DNA of 25,994 bases from JASHVB01 sp035486135 (GTDB taxonomy: Bacteria; Pseudomonadota; Alphaproteobacteria; Acetobacterales; Acetobacteraceae). The stretch covers positions 1 to 25,994 of the forward strand of contig DATHNI010000025.1 in NCBI GenBank assembly GCA_035486135.1. Reading direction: 5' to 3'. The stretch's first letter is position 1. Each line of letters starts with the position of its first letter. The notes under the pieces are model-generated. The model had not been told where the DNA came from. It ran no database searches and worked only from the letters and a program-made list of their open reading frames with translations. The position numbers and the translations under genes were made by a program. Below are positions 7,086 to 14,735 of this stretch, one piece after another.

Positions 7086-9017
7086 ATGACGGCACACGAC
7101 CCGGCCCTGCAGTGGCCGGAAGACGCACCGCCCGCCCATTTCGCCGCTGCCCGCCCGTTGGTTCGTCCGCTCGCGATGCTGGCCGCCGTCTCGGTCATCG
7201 CCGCTGGCGGTGTTTTCGCGTTGCTCGGCCCGGCGCGGCCACCGACGTTCGCCGCCTTCGCTTCGCCCGGCCTGGCCGGCACTGTTGGCGGTTCGCTGCT
7301 GCTTGCTGCATTGGGCCTGGCCGCCTGCCTTGCCATCACACGCATGCGGCAACGCGGCTTCGCGCGACGCGATGGCCTGGCGGCCCGGGTCAGCCAGCGC
7401 GAGTCGGCGCGCTGGCCGGGCATCCTGTTGACCCTTGTGTTCACCGTCGCTGCCGCCGGCCTGGTCCTGGCCGACTGGCCGCCCGCCTCCGGCGCCGCCT
7501 ATACTCCTGTTGCCGGCCAGGTCCTGGCCGCCACTGGTGGTTTCACCGTCGCCGGCGCCCTGCTGCTGCTGGCCGCGCCCTGGCTGATGGCCGAGCGGTA
7601 TTTTTCCGCTGTGACGCCGGAGGCCCTGCCGGAGGTCGAAGACCTGCGGGGACTGTTGTTCCTGCCGGTGTTCTTCCTGGGCGCTGAGGCCGCGCTGCAG
7701 GTCGCCATGGCGCTGGATTTCGGGCCGCTGCCCTGGATCCGCGTGGGACTCGCCGCCCTGTTGCTCGCGGTATGCGCCGAGCTGTCATTGCGCGTCCTTG
7801 CCGCGTGCTTCCTGCCGCCGCCCGACAGCGCGCAGGCGCGCGCGGCGGTCGCCAGCTTCCTGGCAGGCGTGCTGCGCGGACGCGCGCTGTCGCCCGCCAG
7901 CATGGCGCACGTGGTCCGCTCACAGTTCGGCATGGATTTCTCCCGCAGTTGGGCGCTGCACTTCATGCGCTCGGCCTTCGTGCCAGTCGTGCTGCTGATG
8001 GCGGTATTCTGCTGGTTCCTGACCGGCGTCACCCGGGTGGACCTGAACCAGCGCGGCTCCTACGAACGCTTCGGCGTGCCGGTGGCGATGCTGCAGCCGG
8101 GTCTGCACCTCGTGCTCCCCTGGCCGTTCGGCGTGGTGCGCATGGCGGAGCTCGGCGTGATCCACTCGGTCCCGGTCAGCTTCACCGACCAGGGCGCCGC
8201 CCCCGCTGTGCCGGACCATGCCACTGCCGAGGGCGACCCGCCGGCCAGCGCCAACCGCCTGTGGGATTCCGACCTGCCGTCGGACGTCGCCTACATCATC
8301 GCCAGCGACGACCTGGACCGTCAAAGTTTCCAGACCGTCACCGCCAGCGTCCGCGTCCTGTTCCGCGTCGGCCTGAACGACTCCGCGGCGCGCGCCGCGC
8401 TGTACCGGGAGGCCGATCCGGATGCGGTTGTGCACGCCGTGGCCGGCCGCATGCTGGTGCAACTCTTCGCCTCGCGGACGCTGCCGAACTTGCTCAGCGG
8501 CAGTCAGGCGGTGATCGCGGCCGAGATGCAGCGGCGCCTGCAGCGGGCGCTGGACGGACTGGACAGCGGCATCGAGATCGTCTCGGTCGTGGTCGAGGCG
8601 ATCCATCCCCCGGCCGGCGCCGCGTCGGCCTATCGCAATGTGCAGGCCGCGGAGATCGAGGCCACCACAGAGATCGCCTCCGAACGCGGACGGGCCAAGA
8701 CCACGGCGAGCGTGGCCAGCCTGAATGCCCACAACGAGATCGACGGCGCGACCGCGGCGGCGGCGGAGACCGTGAGCAACGCACAGGTGGCGCTGACCGA
8801 CATCACCGCCGATGACGGCCCGTATCGCGCCGCCAGCCAGCCGTTCCTGCTGGAGCGCTATTTCAGCGATCTGCAGTCGGCACTGCACGGGGCGCCGCTG
8901 GAGATCGTCGATCATCGCCTTACCGGCGCCAGCCTGCCAACCATCGACCTGCGGCCGCCGAGCGCGGTTGCGGGGACCCCCGACACCTTCCCAGATCCGA
9001 GGGGCAAGCAGCCATGA
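7086..9017 (+). CDS. Polytopic SPFH (Band 7) domain protein, HflK-like
   Basis: A 643-aa membrane protein. The first about 315 residues contain roughly seven hydrophobic segments (around 27-47, 60-82, 111-130, 147-166, 190-206, 212-232 and 297-313). An SPFH/Band 7 domain follows from about 319: DLNQRGSYERFGVPVAMLQP then GLHLVLPWPFGVVRMAELGV is the typical HflK-like entry. A helical Ala/Glu-rich part (AAEIEATTEIASERGRAKTT, about 521-540) and an HflK-like end (LLERYFSDLQSALHG) complete it. Classical HflK has one TM helix, so the multi-pass N-terminus is unusual. ATG 7086 is preferred over GTG 7047, which lies inside the terminator stem; GAGGTG at 7071-7076 is a possible ribosome-binding site. 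It is the first gene of a block with two more SPFH genes and a metal ATPase. Likely a membrane-scaffold protein; its specific function is unknown. Confidence 0.82.
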   Translation: MTAHDPALQWPEDAPPAHFAAARPLVRPLAMLAAVSVIAAGGVFALLGPARPPTFAAFASPGLAGTVGGSLLLAALGLAACLAITRMRQRGFARRDGLAARVSQRESARWPGILLTLVFTVAAAGLVLADWPPASGAAYTPVAGQVLAATGGFTVAGALLLLAAPWLMAERYFSAVTPEALPEVEDLRGLLFLPVFFLGAEAALQVAMALDFGPLPWIRVGLAALLLAVCAELSLRVLAACFLPPPDSAQARAAVASFLAGVLRGRALSPASMAHVVRSQFGMDFSRSWALHFMRSAFVPVVLLMAVFCWFLTGVTRVDLNQRGSYERFGVPVAMLQPGLHLVLPWPFGVVRMAELGVIHSVPVSFTDQGAAPAVPDHATAEGDPPASANRLWDSDLPSDVAYIIASDDLDRQSFQTVTASVRVLFRVGLNDSAARAALYREADPDAVVHAVAGRMLVQLFASRTLPNLLSGSQAVIAAEMQRRLQRALDGLDSGIEIVSVVVEAIHPPAGAASAYRNVQAAEIEATTEIASERGRAKTTASVASLNAHNEIDGATAAAAETVSNAQVALTDITADDGPYRAASQPFLLERYFSDLQSALHGAPLEIVDHRLTGASLPTIDLRPPSAVAGTPDTFPDPRGKQP

Positions 9018-9160
9018 ATCGAGCGGCGCGGACACACATAGCCCCGACAGAGGCGATCCGGACGGAGGCTGTCCGGGCAGAAGTGGTCCTGACAGGAGCG
9101 GCCCCTTGCGTTGACCGTGCACCCGCTCAACCTCGTACGCCGCGGCCACCTGGGCCACCC

Positions 9161-9271
9161 CGTCATGCCGACGAAGAGCCTGCCCCGAGCGAAGGCCGGG
9201 GTTGGCATCCACGACTTTACGTGGCGCGCCGCAGTGCAGTCGTGGATGGCGGGCCTCCGCCCGCCATGACG
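9161..9271. repeat. Inverted pair of CATCCACGAC-type palindromic repeats (BIME-like)
   Basis: Two related units face each other in the 265-bp space between the first and second SPFH genes. Unit A (9161-9215) begins CGTCATGCC and ends GGCATCCACGAC. Unit B (9239-9271) reads GTCGTGGATGGC...GCCATGACG, the reverse of unit A's ends with single-base differences, and contains the palindrome GGCGGGCCTCCGCCCGCC. This end motif is familiar from dispersed palindromic repeats in alphaproteobacteria. The pair could form a large cruciform or mRNA hairpin. No credible gene lies in 9018-9282; the open frame there spans the repeat and looks artefactual. Confidence 0.7.
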
Positions 9272-9282
9272 AAGGGCCTCGC

Positions 9283-10371
9283 ATGACCCCGCCCGCCCCA
9301 AATTCCCCAGCTCGCTGGCGCCTGCTGCTGCGGCTCAGCCTCGCCGTGCTGGTGCTGGTCGCCGCCGGTGCGGCGTCTTCCCTCATCATGGTCGGGCCGG
9401 GTGAGGCAGTGGTGGTCACCGAGTTCGGCAAGCCGGTGCGGGTACTGACCCAGCCCGGCCTGGCCTGGAAGATTCCTGCGCCGATCGAGGGCACCATTCC
9501 GATCGACCTGCGCCTGCGGACGACCTCCAGCGGGCTGCAGGATGTCGGCACGCGCGACGGGCTCCGCATCCTGGTGCAGGCCTACCTCGCCTGGCAGGTG
9601 GATGACGACCCGGCGCATATCGTACAGTTCCTGCGCGCCGGCCAACAGAACCCCGACGACATCGCCCGCCAGCTTCGCAGCTTCATGGGCTCTACGCTGC
9701 AGGTCACCGCGAGCAGCTTCAATTTGACGGATCTGGTGAACACAGATCCGGCCAAGGCACGGCTGGCGGACTTCGAGCACGCGTTGCAGGCCAATCTCTA
9801 CGGCCAGGTGCTGGGCACCTATGGCATCCGCATCGTGCAGACCGGTGTCGAGCGGTTCAGCCTGCCGGCGGAAACCCTGGCGGCGACGGTTGCCCGCATG
9901 CGCGCGGAACGCGAGACGGTAGCGGCGCAGCGCACCGCCGACGGGCTGCGGATCGCCGCTGCGATTCGCTCCGATGCCACGCGCGACGCTCGGATGCTGG
10001 CGGCACAGGCGCAGGAACAAGCCGCCGACATCACGGCTAAGGGCCGCGCCCAGGCGGCGCAGATCCACGCCACCGCTTATGCGCTCGACCCGCAGCTCTA
10101 CACCTTGCTGCGCTCGCTCGACACGCTGGATGCCACGGTCGGCCCGCAGACCCGGGTGATCCTGCGCACCGACGCCGCCCCGTTCCGCGCGCTGGTGGAC
10201 GGCCCGCCACAGGCGGCAGCACCATCTCAGGCGGCGTCGCCGTCCCAGGCGGCAACACCTGCCCAGGCGGCATCGCCGTCCCAGGCGGCATCACCGTCGG
10301 AAACGCCGCCCCAGCCGCCATCGGTGCCACAAGTGCAGCTCAGCGGGGCCACCGCCCCGCCGGCGCGATGA
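9283..10371 (+). CDS. SPFH domain protein, HflC-like, with Q/A/S/P repeat tail
   Basis: A 362-aa protein with a single N-terminal TM helix (about 14-36) and an SPFH domain: MVGPGEAVVVTEFGKPVRVL, then TQPGLAWKIPAPIE, the classic HflC start. The region YGIRIVQTGVERFSLPAET and the following Ala/Arg/Glu helix are also HflC-like, as is HATAYALDPQLYTLLRSLDTL. The C-terminus differs: residues 310-339 are five near-identical hexapeptides (QAASPS type), then a Pro-rich end. ATG 9283 puts the TM helix at the normal place; the frame extends upstream to 9202 only through repeat DNA. It overlaps the next gene by ATGA. HflC normally pairs with HflK to restrain FtsH. No FtsH gene is here, so the partner is presumably one of the two flanking SPFH proteins. 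Confidence 0.85.
   Translation: MTPPAPNSPARWRLLLRLSLAVLVLVAAGAASSLIMVGPGEAVVVTEFGKPVRVLTQPGLAWKIPAPIEGTIPIDLRLRTTSSGLQDVGTRDGLRILVQAYLAWQVDDDPAHIVQFLRAGQQNPDDIARQLRSFMGSTLQVTASSFNLTDLVNTDPAKARLADFEHALQANLYGQVLGTYGIRIVQTGVERFSLPAETLAATVARMRAERETVAAQRTADGLRIAAAIRSDATRDARMLAAQAQEQAADITAKGRAQAAQIHATAYALDPQLYTLLRSLDTLDATVGPQTRVILRTDAAPFRALVDGPPQAAAPSQAASPSQAATPAQAASPSQAASPSETPPQPPSVPQVQLSGATAPPAR
10210..10299 (+). repeat. 18-bp in-frame tandem repeat, five units
   Basis: Five consecutive 18-bp units of the form CAGGCGGCATCGCCGTCC, with a few substitutions, encode five hexapeptides near QAASPS at the C-terminus of the HflC-like protein. Unit length is a multiple of three, so copy-number change would keep the frame. 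Confidence 0.85.
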
Positions 10372-11441
10372 GTGCCACAGTGCCTCGCCGTGCCGGCTTC
10401 GGCATGGCGGAGAGCGTCGGCCTCGGCTTTCGCATCGGCTTCGTCGCGATGCTGCTGCTGACCCTCGGCTGGGCCGTCAGCAACCTGCGGCAGGTGCCCG
10501 CCGACAGCCGCGCGGTGGTGCAACGCTTCGGCCAGATCGTGCGGGTGCAGGATGCCGGGCTGATGCTCGCCTGGCCGAGCCCGATCGAGCAAATCACCCT
10601 GGTCCCGGCCTGGGACCGCCAGATCGCGCTGAAGATGGTGGTCCCGGTGAACAGCGGGCCATCCGCCGAGACGGACTTCCAGATCCGCCAGCCGGACGAC
10701 GTGGTGTCGCTGCGCCGGCAGAAGGACGCCTGGAACGGCGAGTATTTCCTCACCGGCGACGGCAGCGTGGTGCAGTTCGAGGCGACGCTGTACTACCGCA
10801 TCACCGATCCCGCCGCCTTTGTGCTGGCGCGCGACCACGTGGAACCCGCGCTGCAGCGGCTGTACCGCGCCAGCGCGGTGGCGCTCGCCGCCGGCCACGA
10901 CCTGGACGATTTCCTCGTGGCGCGGCCAGAGGAGGCCAACCTGTCGGCGGGCGCCGACGCCGCCAACCGCCGCGAGGCGCTGCGCGGAGACATGGTGGCG
11001 GCGATCAACCAGCGCCTGTCCACGCTACGCCAGGCCGGCACCAGCCTGGGCGTGGAGGCCACGCGGACCGACATCGTCGCCCTACTGCCACCGCTGGCCA
11101 AGACCGCGTTCGACGACGTGCTGACCGCAGCGCAGATCGCCGACCAGACCGTGGCCGCCGCCCGCACCGACGCCGCCCACACCCAGCAGGAGGCGCAGCG
11201 CGCGCATGACCGCACCCTGGCCGAAGCCGCCGCCACCGCGGAGGAAGAGGTGCGCCAGGCGGAAACCGATACCGCGGACATCCACGACCTGCATGCCGAG
11301 CTGACGCCAGCCAACCGCGACAGCCTGCTGGCCCAGTATTACCAAGACCGCATCGGCGCCATCCTGCGCAAGATTGGCCATGTCACCACCGTGGACATGC
11401 GCGGCGGCCAACCCATCATCATTCCGGGGCCCGGACAATGA
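10368..11441 (+). CDS. Third SPFH domain protein, HflK/HflC-like
   Basis: A 357-aa protein with one TM helix (about 20-40) followed by a divergent SPFH domain: VPADSRAVVQRFGQIVRVQD, then AGLMLAWPSPIEQITLVPAW. Strands around FEATLYYRITDPAAFVLARD (residues 126-145) match the HflK fold. A long Ala/Glu/Gln helix (about 255-310, AQIADQTVAAARTDAAHTQQ onward) should form the coiled-coil rim seen in HflK/C assemblies. The C-terminus LLAQYYQDRIGAILRKIGHV resembles the end of HflK (RLYLETMEKVL type). The start overlaps the previous gene (ATGA at 10368-10371) and its own stop overlaps the ATPase start, so all three are translationally coupled. It probably assembles with the other SPFH proteins. Function unknown. 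Confidence 0.8.
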   Translation: MSATVPRRAGFGMAESVGLGFRIGFVAMLLLTLGWAVSNLRQVPADSRAVVQRFGQIVRVQDAGLMLAWPSPIEQITLVPAWDRQIALKMVVPVNSGPSAETDFQIRQPDDVVSLRRQKDAWNGEYFLTGDGSVVQFEATLYYRITDPAAFVLARDHVEPALQRLYRASAVALAAGHDLDDFLVARPEEANLSAGADAANRREALRGDMVAAINQRLSTLRQAGTSLGVEATRTDIVALLPPLAKTAFDDVLTAAQIADQTVAAARTDAAHTQQEAQRAHDRTLAEAAATAEEEVRQAETDTADIHDLHAELTPANRDSLLAQYYQDRIGAILRKIGHVTTVDMRGGQPIIIPGPGQ

Positions 11442-13459
11442 GCGCGACCACGGCAACCGCGGCGTTCGATGACCCCGAAGCCGTCGCGCTGCCGGGGCCG
11501 GCAGGGAAATGGACGCTCGGGCTGCGCCTGTTCCTCTCGATGATAGCGGCTGGTCTGCTCTGTGTCGCGACGCTGTGGCGCGTGGCCTTTCCCGCCGACA
11601 CCTACCTGTCGGAACTGGTGGCCGGCGGCGCCGCGGCGCTGGTCGCGATTCCCGTGTTGTCGGCCGGCGTGAGCGCCGTGATCCGCCCGAGCCTGCACGG
11701 CATGACCGACATCCTGGTGGCCGTCGCGCTGATCGCCGCCTGGGCGACCGGCGACCTGATGACCGCGGCGATCCTGCCGATCGTCATGATCGTCGGCCAC
11801 GTGGTGGAGGAGCGCAGCTTGCTCGGCTCGCAGGAAGCGATCCGCGCCATGGGCAAGCTGGTTTCCACCACCACGCGCCGCATAGACCAGGATGGCACGA
11901 TTGCCGAAGTGCCGACCCGGCTGATCGCCCTGGGCGACCATGTGGAACTGCGCGCCGGCGACCGCGTGCCGGTAGACGGCATCGTGCTGGACGGGTGCTC
12001 CAGCCTCGACACCGCGTCGCTCACCGGCGAATCGGTGCCGGCCGAGGTTGCACCGGGCGCGCAGGTGCTGGCCGGGTCGATCAACCTGGATGGCCGCCTC
12101 GTCGTGCAGGTCAGCCGCGTCGGGCAGGACACCACGCTGGGCAAGATCATCGCGCTGATGGAGACAGCGGAACAAGCCAAGCCGCCGGTCACAAGGCTGC
12201 TGGAGCGCTACGCCGGCCCGTACATGACGCTGGTGCTGATGATCGCCGCCTGCACCTGGCTGACCACGCAGTCGTCGCAGGCGATGCTGGCGGTGCTGGT
12301 CGCGTCCTGCCCTTGCGCGCTGGTGCTGGCGGCGCCGGCGACCGCGATCGCCGCCATCGCGGTCGCCGCCCGGCACGGCATCCTGATCAAGGGCTCCGGC
12401 TTCCTGGAACATGCCGCCGAGGTGACCTCGGTGGTGTTCGACAAGACCGGCACGGTGACCCGCGGCGCGCTGTCGCTGGTCCGGGTCGAAGCGGCGGGTG
12501 GACCGTCCAACAGCGCCGCCGCGGAGGTGGTGCGGCTGGCCGCGGCGCTGGGGGCGACCAGTTCGCATCCGGTCAGCCGCGGCCTGGCTCGCCTGGCGCT
12601 GCCGGACGACCATGTGCCACTGACCGGCGTGCATGAAGCCGGCGGCCTGGGTGTCACCGCGATCGAGGCCGGCCAGACCGTCGCCGGCCAGATTGTCGCC
12701 AGCCAGACTGGCGCCAGCCAGACCGTCGCTGGCCAGTCCGTCGCCCTGGGACGCGCCGAGTTGTTCGCCCGCCTGGGCGTGCGCACCACACCGCTGCCGG
12801 ATCACGACGGCCCGATCGTCGGCGTCAGCCGCGGCACCGCCTTCCTGGGCTGGCTGCTGCTGGCCGACGAGCCTCGGCCGGAAGCGTTGGCGGCGTTGGC
12901 CGATCTGCGAACGCTGGGCCTGCGGCGCCAGGTGCTGCTGACCGGCGACCGCACCAGGGTCGCGCGCCGCGTCGGCGAGGCGCTCGGCATCGCCGACATC
13001 CGTGCCGAGGCCCTGCCAGAGCAAAAGATGGAGCGCGTGCTGCAGGAAGTGGGAGAGGGGTTCCGCCCGCTCGTCGTCGGCGACGGGATCAACGACAGCC
13101 TGGCGCTGAAGGTCGGCGCGGTGGGCGTGGCGATGGGGGCGCAGGGCACCGACGTCGCCCTCGCCTCGGCCGATATCGTGCTGATGACCAGCGATCTGCG
13201 GCGGCTGGGAACCTGCCTGCGGCTGAGCCGCCGCTGCCGGCGCACCATCCACACCAACGTTGCGATTGGGTTGGGTTGGACCATCATCCTGGTCAGCCTC
13301 GCCGCTTCCGGCATGCTCGGCGCGGAGGGTGCAATCGTTGCCGCCGTGGTCCACAATTTGAGCACGTTTATCGGCATGGCCAATGCCGGCCGCCTGCTGC
13401 GGTTCGATGAGCCGCTGGGCCCTCCGCTGGCCACGCCGCTGCCCCCTGGCGCGTCATGA
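11438..13459 (+). CDS. P1B-type heavy-metal-transporting ATPase without HMA domain
   Basis: A 673-aa inner-membrane ATPase expected to pump a transition-metal ion out of the cytoplasm. Hydrophobic helices before the actuator domain are followed by TGES at 196-199, the ion-binding CPC at 291-293 in TM6, the phosphorylation site DKTGT at 335-339, the P1B-specific HP dipeptide at 377-378, GDGIND at 548-553, and two C-terminal helices. No N-terminal CxxC metal-binding domain is present. CPC is shared by Cu and Zn/Cd pumps. The last helix carries HNLST (639-643) instead of the Asp of Zn/Cd pumps or the Met-Ser pattern of Cu pumps, so specificity is open; a CtpC-like relative is possible. A five-unit AGQTV-like repeat (411-435) interrupts the nucleotide-binding domain. 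The start overlaps the third SPFH gene and the stop overlaps the gspC-like gene. Confidence 0.92.
   Translation: MSATTATAAFDDPEAVALPGPAGKWTLGLRLFLSMIAAGLLCVATLWRVAFPADTYLSELVAGGAAALVAIPVLSAGVSAVIRPSLHGMTDILVAVALIAAWATGDLMTAAILPIVMIVGHVVEERSLLGSQEAIRAMGKLVSTTTRRIDQDGTIAEVPTRLIALGDHVELRAGDRVPVDGIVLDGCSSLDTASLTGESVPAEVAPGAQVLAGSINLDGRLVVQVSRVGQDTTLGKIIALMETAEQAKPPVTRLLERYAGPYMTLVLMIAACTWLTTQSSQAMLAVLVASCPCALVLAAPATAIAAIAVAARHGILIKGSGFLEHAAEVTSVVFDKTGTVTRGALSLVRVEAAGGPSNSAAAEVVRLAAALGATSSHPVSRGLARLALPDDHVPLTGVHEAGGLGVTAIEAGQTVAGQIVASQTGASQTVAGQSVALGRAELFARLGVRTTPLPDHDGPIVGVSRGTAFLGWLLLADEPRPEALAALADLRTLGLRRQVLLTGDRTRVARRVGEALGIADIRAEALPEQKMERVLQEVGEGFRPLVVGDGINDSLALKVGAVGVAMGAQGTDVALASADIVLMTSDLRRLGTCLRLSRRCRRTIHTNVAIGLGWTIILVSLAASGMLGAEGAIVAAVVHNLSTFIGMANAGRLLRFDEPLGPPLATPLPPGAS
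12668..12742 (+). repeat. 15-bp in-frame tandem repeat, five units, inside the ATPase gene
   Basis: Five 15-bp units (GCCGGCCAGACCGTC and variants) encode AGQTV, AGQIV, ASQTG, ASQTV and AGQSV at residues 411-435, inside the ATP-binding N-domain after the HP motif. The family usually has only a short loop here. Confidence 0.85.
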
Positions 13460-14016
13460 GGCGCCTGCTGTTGCTGCTGTGCGGTGCGCTGGTGGCGGCG
13501 ATCGCGGCGGAGTTCTCCCTCGGACACCGCGAAGCTGGCGAGATCGGCCCCGCGGCAGCCATCCGGCCAGCAGGTGCCGCGGCGCCGGGCGTGTCCCGGG
13601 CGGCGGACACCGACCTGGCGCGATGGCTGGCGGTCATCCTGGACCGGCCGTTGTTCGCCGGGGACCGCCGGCCGGTTGCCGGAGCCTCGGCCGCCGCTGC
13701 GGCCGGCGTGCCGCGCCTGGCCGGGATCATCATGGCGCCGGACCACGCCGCCGCGATCTTCCAGCAGGCCAAGGGCGCCAAGCCTCTGGTCGCGGGGCCG
13801 GGCGACTCGGTGGGCGAATGGGTGGTCAGCACGATCGCCGCGGACGGGGTCAGCCTGCGAAAGGCCGACGCCCGGATAACGTTGACGCCGCAATTCGATG
13901 ACGGCCACACGGCCGTTGCATCGGCGGCTGCGCAGCACCCGGCCTCCCGTTGGGTCGCCGCGGCGCCAACCGGCTTGCTGCGCGCGCGATGGTCCAACCC
14001 GCAGCTTCAGCCGTAG
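13456..14016 (+). CDS. GspC-like type II secretion protein (short, HR-type periplasmic domain)
   Basis: A 186-aa bitopic inner-membrane protein. A hydrophobic N-terminal helix (about 3-18) is followed by an Ala/Pro-rich linker. DRPLF near 63-67 is the usual start of the conserved part in GspC/XcpP-like proteins. VPRLAGIIMAPDHAAAIFQQ and PGDSVGEWVVSTIAADGVSL (about 90-136) match the homology-region fold, which in GspC binds the secretin. There is no PDZ domain, so it is shorter than classical GspC; some alphaproteobacterial versions are named GspN. It overlaps the metal-ATPase stop by ATGA, so it is transcribed with the SPFH/ATPase block although its presumed partners (gspL, M, E, F) start 3.5 kb downstream. 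Assignment rests on motif resemblance. Confidence 0.65.
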   Translation: MRRLLLLLCGALVAAIAAEFSLGHREAGEIGPAAAIRPAGAAAPGVSRAADTDLARWLAVILDRPLFAGDRRPVAGASAAAAAGVPRLAGIIMAPDHAAAIFQQAKGAKPLVAGPGDSVGEWVVSTIAADGVSLRKADARITLTPQFDDGHTAVASAAAQHPASRWVAAAPTGLLRARWSNPQLQP

Positions 14017-14214
14017 AACCGGTAAGCCAGCGGAGCGACCCGTGGAACCACAATGGGGCCATTACTGCGGTGAGAGGCAATCCCACCTTGGCGACCTGAA
14101 CGGTCATGCTACCCTCGGCAGAAGAGCCTCGCGATCACGGGGCCGAGGTTCCAGCGTGCCAATATGACTCTGTGGCACGATGAATCGACGTTGCGCGGGA
14201 TGGGTGCGGTTGGC

Positions 14215-14337
14215 TCACCGCTCCAGGTTCACGTCGATCGTCCCGGCGCGTACCGCAGCCTTCAGCGCCGCGTGGTCTCGCCCGGCCCGATCGGCATACG
14301 CGAGAGCAAACTTCCCCATCGCCCCGTCGAACTTGCC
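14215..14337 (-). pseudogene. C-terminal remnant of a DUF2252 family protein
   Basis: The last 40 codons of a leftward frame read GKFDGAMGKFALAYADRAGR then DHAALKAAVRAGTID. This closely resembles the end of DUF2252 proteins (FA-x-AYADQ-x-ERD-hydrophobic-AL-x-AA-x-x-SG). The preceding several hundred family residues are missing: the same frame upstream reads into unrelated sequence and then into the remnant at 14480-14666. I take it as a gene fragment left after a rearrangement. Whether the 141-codon fused frame (14215-14640) is expressed is unknown. Confidence 0.5.
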
Positions 14338-14479
14338 GATTGGCGTGCATCCGCCTCGACAGCTGCCGAAGGTGAAGCGGGTTTTGTTGAATGTGCCATT
14401 GTCGGACGTCAAGGAACGGGTGCTTGGGGGCGATGCCTGTTTCAGCCCAAAGATCGACGCTTCCACTTCGGAAAAGGAA

Positions 14480-14666
14480 TTGCAGTTGGAAGCGGACGGC
14501 CCAACAGGGCCCACTGGTCGGCGACTGTACTTAGCTGAAGCCTGAAGTTGAGCGTTTATCGCCTTGCCACCGACCTTAAGATCTTGCCGAAGCCGCCACC
14601 GACCGGAAGCTCCCAGCGGTCCGCCGAGGCCGCATACCAATTCGCAGTGGTGATCGGCGAGCTCAT
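14480..14666 (-). pseudogene. Frameshifted C-terminal remnant of an outer-membrane 'transporter'-like protein
   Basis: Read leftward from ATG 14666, one frame gives SPITTANWYAASADRWELPV then GGGFGKIL and stops at 14556. The overlapping frame continues with KVGGKAINAQLQASAKYSRR. Joined across a one-base shift near 14580 they rebuild the familiar end of a proteobacterial family (W-x-VPVGGG-x-GKI-hydrophobic-K-x-GK-x-x-INAQ-x-QA-hydrophobic) annotated as transporter or outer-membrane protein. The N-terminal bulk is absent and the right edge of the remnant is approximate. No other gene is seen in 14017-14214. Confidence 0.5.
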
Positions 14667-14735
14667 CGTGACATCACCTCGCATTTGTTGCATCAGTCGC
14701 CGGCCCTACATCCGAGGTCCGACTGCCGCATGATA

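Noticed and set aside
9014..9286. A 90-codon rightward frame overlapping the stop of the first SPFH gene (ATGA-like start)
   Set aside because: It runs through the palindromic repeat pair, has low-complexity Pro/Arg content, and ends inside the next gene's start; it is best explained as repeat DNA.
11339..13354. A 671-codon frame opposite the ATPase gene
   Set aside because: Antisense shadow rich in His/Gln/Arg/Asp; the sense strand has every P-type ATPase motif.
14164..14545. Two overlapping rightward frames of about 122 codons
   Set aside because: No ribosome-binding site or recognisable motif; the opposite strand carries the DUF2252-like end.
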